Below, piece by piece: positions 61,135 to 64,000 of a stretch of DNA of 64,000 nucleotides (within the stretch, counting starts at the first letter, position 1; each line of letters begins with the position of its first letter). Source of the DNA: Parachlamydiales bacterium (lineage in GTDB: Bacteria > Chlamydiota > Chlamydiia > Chlamydiales > JABDDJ01); assembly GCA_041671045.1 (NCBI GenBank), contig JBAZCF010000001.1:310001-374000 (forward strand). The letters run 5' to 3'. The notes beneath the pieces are model-generated. The model was given only the letters and a program-made list of their open reading frames with translations. It was not told the DNA's origin and searched no databases. Both the position numbers and the translations under genes were made by a program.

Positions 61135-61539
61135 ATGTCATCTATTGCCGAACGATTTTTACCCTCAGTGCTTAAGAATTGTGATATAGAAATTAATATC
61201 AACAATTTCCACGAAGAACAAGCAGTTATTGAAATTGTATCGGATAGAATTTCCGATTGGTATGCAAATTACATAACAGAAAACGAAAGTCTTAAAACCG
61301 AATTTAAAATTGGTTTAAAGAAAGCTATTAGATTACTGCTTAGTCTTGGCAAGGATCCCGATAAAGTAGAATTAGAAATGGGCAAAACTCCAAAAGAATT
61401 GGGGGTTTTAGATATTCTAGTTACCAGATATGCCATCAAGAATCCGCATTTAATTTTTCCTCAGGATTCTCTCACAAAAATTTCCTATTGGCACTCAAAA
61501 AAAATTAAAGTGTTTGTCCAAACAGGACTACCTAGTTAA
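61135..61539 (+). CDS. Hypothetical protein
   Basis: A 134-residue protein (MSSIAERFLPSVLKNCDIEI ... LLSLGKDPDKVELEMGKTPK). Acidic and helical, no signal or known motif. It ends six bases before the solute-binding-like gene, in the same direction, so the two are probably co-transcribed. Confidence 0.5.
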   Translation: MSSIAERFLPSVLKNCDIEININNFHEEQAVIEIVSDRISDWYANYITENESLKTEFKIGLKKAIRLLLSLGKDPDKVELEMGKTPKELGVLDILVTRYAIKNPHLIFPQDSLTKISYWHSKKIKVFVQTGLPS

Positions 61540-61545
61540 AAAAAA

Positions 61546-62808
61546 TTGAAGAAGAAACAACTTAAATCAGTACTAATTATTCCTATAGTTTTTTATCACA
61601 GCTTCACAGGCGTACCCGCTGAAACATTAAATACAATTGTGGATGCTTACAACAATACTCATAGTGGGTTTTCTGTAGAATTAAAAGAGATTAATCCGAA
61701 TCTTTATCAAGCTGCAGCATTAGAAGCCTTGTCAAAGGAGCCATCAGAGCGTCCCCAACTAGTATTGGCCCCGGAATATATGACGGGTACCATGAACAAG
61801 GCGTTAAAAGAAGGTATAGTCATTTCCGTCAAAGACTTGCTCTCTAAAGAACGGAAAGAGGACATTGCCGAAATTGTAAGGAAGACTTTTGGTGAAGATT
61901 GCTTACCATTCAATCCAGCCTGCGGTATTCTTTATATAAATACAAAAATGTTGGTGGACGCGGGCTATGACGCAAGTTGGAAGCCAAGTACGTTTGAAGA
62001 GCTAATTGAGGCCTCGCAGAAGATCCATTCAGTCACAGGAAAAAAAGGGTTTACTTGTGCTTGGCCTGAGGCCTATCTGCTGGAGGCTCCCCTTGCCCAA
62101 ACAAACAAATCCCTATTTGATGAAGAAGGAAACTACAACTTACATCAATTCAAAGACCATTTGATACTTTTAAATAAACTCGTCAGAGAAGGGGTCTTCC
62201 TTCCCCCCAATACCGGTAATTATAATCATACGAAAGATTTTTTTATTGATGGGGATGTGGCCATGTACATGCAGGGGTCAGGGAACTTCACATTAATATG
62301 TAAGGATGCAAAAAATATTAAGATGTCTCTAAATTTTGCACCTTTACCCACCCTTACATTGAATCAAAAAGTGAAATATGCTTTTCCTTTAGGAGGAGGG
62401 GCAATCTGGGCGTTAAATACCAAAGATAAAAGCAAGGAAGACTTGCATGAGTATATGGTTGAAAATGTGCGTTGCTTCCTAAATTATCTTGCCAGTCAAG
62501 CTGTGCAGCGCCATTGGCATGTGAGTACCGGCTATGTTCCTGTAAGCAATTCAGTCAAATTATCCTGCGCTGAAATAAGTAAAGAAAACCCTATAATCCA
62601 AGCTGTTCTAAGCCAAACTCTAGATGCTGATTTATGTGAAAATTCATACGGAATCAAAAAAGAGAACTACGCTAAAGTCCGTCAGGAAATCTATCCTCTT
62701 ATTCGCGCATTAATCACTCTTGAAGGCTCGGAGGATGAGGTTGGTAAAATAATAGGGGAAAGGTTAAAGGAGTTTGATGAGATGCATAAAACCTTAATTT
62801 CTCCATAA
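61546..62808 (+). CDS. Extracellular solute-binding-like protein (UgpB/sugar type) without signal peptide
   Basis: A 420-residue protein from a TTG start (61546); no ATG is nearby. It has the cluster of sugar/glycerol-3-phosphate binding proteins: TLNTIVDAYNNTHSGFSVEL, PQLVLAPEYMTG, FNPACGILYINTKMLVDAGY, KPSTFEELIEASQKI and AFPLGGGAIWAL. The first strand begins right after three lysines, leaving no room for a cleavable signal peptide, although LKSVLIIPIVFYHSFT might act as one. No permease or ATPase gene is nearby. Either it has lost its export signal or it is used in a different way. Confidence 0.68.
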   Translation: MKKKQLKSVLIIPIVFYHSFTGVPAETLNTIVDAYNNTHSGFSVELKEINPNLYQAAALEALSKEPSERPQLVLAPEYMTGTMNKALKEGIVISVKDLLSKERKEDIAEIVRKTFGEDCLPFNPACGILYINTKMLVDAGYDASWKPSTFEELIEASQKIHSVTGKKGFTCAWPEAYLLEAPLAQTNKSLFDEEGNYNLHQFKDHLILLNKLVREGVFLPPNTGNYNHTKDFFIDGDVAMYMQGSGNFTLICKDAKNIKMSLNFAPLPTLTLNQKVKYAFPLGGGAIWALNTKDKSKEDLHEYMVENVRCFLNYLASQAVQRHWHVSTGYVPVSNSVKLSCAEISKENPIIQAVLSQTLDADLCENSYGIKKENYAKVRQEIYPLIRALITLEGSEDEVGKIIGERLKEFDEMHKTLISP

Positions 62809-62899
62809 GCGCCATAATAACATAGTCTTAAATATAGCTAGGATTCGTTGTAAGTTATCCTCTTTAAAAATAAAGCCATATCATTTTATAAAGGATGCT

Positions 62900-63766
62900 A
62901 TGGATTCTTCAAAAGGCTGGCTTACAGCGATACCCTTGGAAAAGTATTCTTCCCTCCATAAACTCTCCTTAATGGGATTATTGGGGTGGAAGTACTCTTG
63001 GCCGCAAAAATATTTTTACGTGCAATTCGTTTTTAATCTCCATACTCCTCTAATAATAGATCCTAAGGCCTATCTCGTTTTTCATACTATTGATGAGGAG
63101 AAAGCATCTTCTTTTGATGAGTGCTGTTATACTATTTCTCGATTTAAACGTTGGAGAATAGATATTTCTTCCTATTCATCATTTGACGACTATATTGCTT
63201 CATTAATACGCTGGCACCGTAATGTCTATGCAAAAGCCAAGCGGAAATTCACTGAATATGGCGTACAGCCTGTTTATATTGAGGAGGATTGGACGACGGA
63301 AGTGCAGCACGTATACGACCTATATTGTAATGTTGCTGTAAAACATGGTAACCGCTTATATGATTTAACATTTTTTGAAGAGATCTCAAACCGGACCGAT
63401 TACAAATTACTCTGCTGCAGATATGATGGAAAAATCATAGCCATGTGTATACTGCAGGTGGAAGAACCTACGCTCCATTCAATATGCTGTGGATTTGATT
63501 ATAACCACTCTTCGAAGTGTTACGCATATTCTTGGTTAAATTATGAGATAATCCGAATGGCTATTGAATCCCATAAGTATCAGGAAATCGATATTGGCCT
63601 TACGGCCGATGAAGCTAAACAAGCCATCGGCTTTAATTCTGTTTCCTCACGTATGGATATCTATTGCAAAGGTCCTATTACTCGTCGAATATTGAAAGTA
63701 ATTTCACATTTGCTTAAAGCTAAAATTTCCTCCGAAGGAAAATTGAATTTAAGTTTACGTTCTTAG
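62900..63766 (+). CDS. GNAT/FemAB-like acyltransferase
   Basis: A 288-residue protein with the Acetyltransf_6/FemAB layout: SFDDYIASLIRWHRNVYAKAKRKF in the first half and YKLLCCRYDGKIIAMCILQV, CCGFDYNHSSKCYAYSWLNYEIIRMAIE, DIGLTADEAKQAIGF in the second. The latter block resembles the C-terminal GNAT fold of proteins annotated as peptidoglycan or exopolysaccharide biosynthesis enzymes. No signal peptide. The substrate is unknown. Confidence 0.65.
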   Translation: MDSSKGWLTAIPLEKYSSLHKLSLMGLLGWKYSWPQKYFYVQFVFNLHTPLIIDPKAYLVFHTIDEEKASSFDECCYTISRFKRWRIDISSYSSFDDYIASLIRWHRNVYAKAKRKFTEYGVQPVYIEEDWTTEVQHVYDLYCNVAVKHGNRLYDLTFFEEISNRTDYKLLCCRYDGKIIAMCILQVEEPTLHSICCGFDYNHSSKCYAYSWLNYEIIRMAIESHKYQEIDIGLTADEAKQAIGFNSVSSRMDIYCKGPITRRILKVISHLLKAKISSEGKLNLSLRS

Positions 63767-63883
63767 GTGAAACATGAGTCATATCCCTATTCAAGAACAG
63801 ATAATAGCGCTGTTGAATTAGTTAGTGCTGAAGTGGATGAATCCCGTAATACAGTTTTAGAAGTCTTACGTAAATTAAAGTAA
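63767..63883 (+). CDS. Possible 38-residue protein abutting the GNAT gene
   Basis: The GTG directly after the stop of the preceding gene opens a frame reading ... NSAVELVSAEVDESRNTVLE and VLRKLK. Its helix-like pattern and zero spacing allow reinitiation, but no ribosome site is seen and it may be chance. Confidence 0.22.
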   Translation: MKHESYPYSRTDNSAVELVSAEVDESRNTVLEVLRKLK

Positions 63884-63903
63884 GGTTTAGGGTCTAATTG
63901 CTT

Positions 63904-64000
63904 GTATGGCGATAATTTTTTTTTTCGAAGCGAACGTTCCCTAGTATTGGAGTGCGGCGACTTGTCCTTACAGTACCATACTAGGACAAGTTTAGTCTGT
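63904..64000. repeat. Palindromic element R3, partly deleted
   Basis: Same left flank as R2 (GGCGATAATT ... CGAAGCGAACG). The left arm starts CCTAGTATTGGAGTGCGGCG and ends GACTTGTCC; the right arm keeps only CCATACTAGG. A deletion has removed most of the right arm. It continues to the window end. Confidence 0.75.

Overview
The window looks like a chromosome segment of an environmental (amoeba-associated) member of the Chlamydiae. The best evidence is the ileS-lepB-secreted-protein block at 30.4-36.6 kb. It has a eukaryote-like isoleucyl-tRNA synthetase and a signal peptidase I of 626 residues with the long central insert typical of chlamydiae. Supporting signs are AT-rich DNA, many signal-peptide proteins of unknown function, ankyrin and tyrosine-phosphatase-domain effector candidates, and much gene decay. 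The assignment is an inference from gene content; no rRNA lies in the window.

Layout. 0-4 kb: a partial alliinase-fold PLP enzyme, then decayed genes (PhnB-like VOC protein, alpha/beta hydrolase, aldo/keto reductase tail), an intact VOC protein and a protein with a C-terminal J-domain-like segment. 4.2-11 kb: an MDR oxidoreductase facing a complete tripartite RND efflux operon (adaptor, pump, outer-membrane channel). 11-18.5 kb: a very glycine-rich secreted protein with a fibronectin-like tail coupled to a probable 2OG-Fe(II) oxygenase, a GNAT-like protein, a DJ-1/PfpI protein, a DUF3309 pseudogene, a tandem pair of two-TM proteins and a secreted SnoaL-like protein. 18.7-29.96 kb: an accessory island next to ssrA with MazEF, AbiEi/AbiEii, an HNH nuclease with an unknown partner, two proteins with HEPN-type RX4H motifs, an AlbA_2/HATPase regulator and an S41 peptidase. 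Copies of an ssrA-3'-end-like sequence, most preceded by a hairpin, lie at 4.1, 15.7, 18.8 and 27.4 kb, which suggests repeated integration at ssrA.

29.96-37.1 kb is core: ssrA, ileS, lepB, a secreted conserved protein and tRNA-Leu(UAA). 37.1-41.9 kb is a second island bounded by a 58-bp direct repeat of the tRNA-Leu 3' half; it holds a pseudophosphatase-like effector candidate, an integrase remnant and a HepT-MntA toxin-antitoxin pair. 42-50 kb: a DUF6176 protein, a shattered TOMM (YcaO-type) biosynthesis gene, a zeta-toxin-like pair, an FAD monooxygenase, an apparently active tyrosine-phosphatase paralogue and a methyltransferase. 49.7-55.8 kb: lineage-specific proteins including a secreted ankyrin protein with a tandemly duplicated C-terminal domain. 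56-64 kb: DUF202 protein, pepT, corA, an RNA-repair operon, a solute-binding-like protein and a FemAB/GNAT-like protein.

The most interesting points are: (1) a single protein fusing a 2H RNA cyclic phosphodiesterase domain to a shortened archease, translationally coupled to RtcB; (2) the ssrA and tRNA-Leu integration scars around a dense defence/toxin-antitoxin cluster; (3) a phosphatase and a Cys-less paralogue that share an N-terminal domain, an upstream motif and a two-hairpin downstream element with compensatory changes; (4) a family of long perfect palindromes (up to 29-bp arms) between genes.
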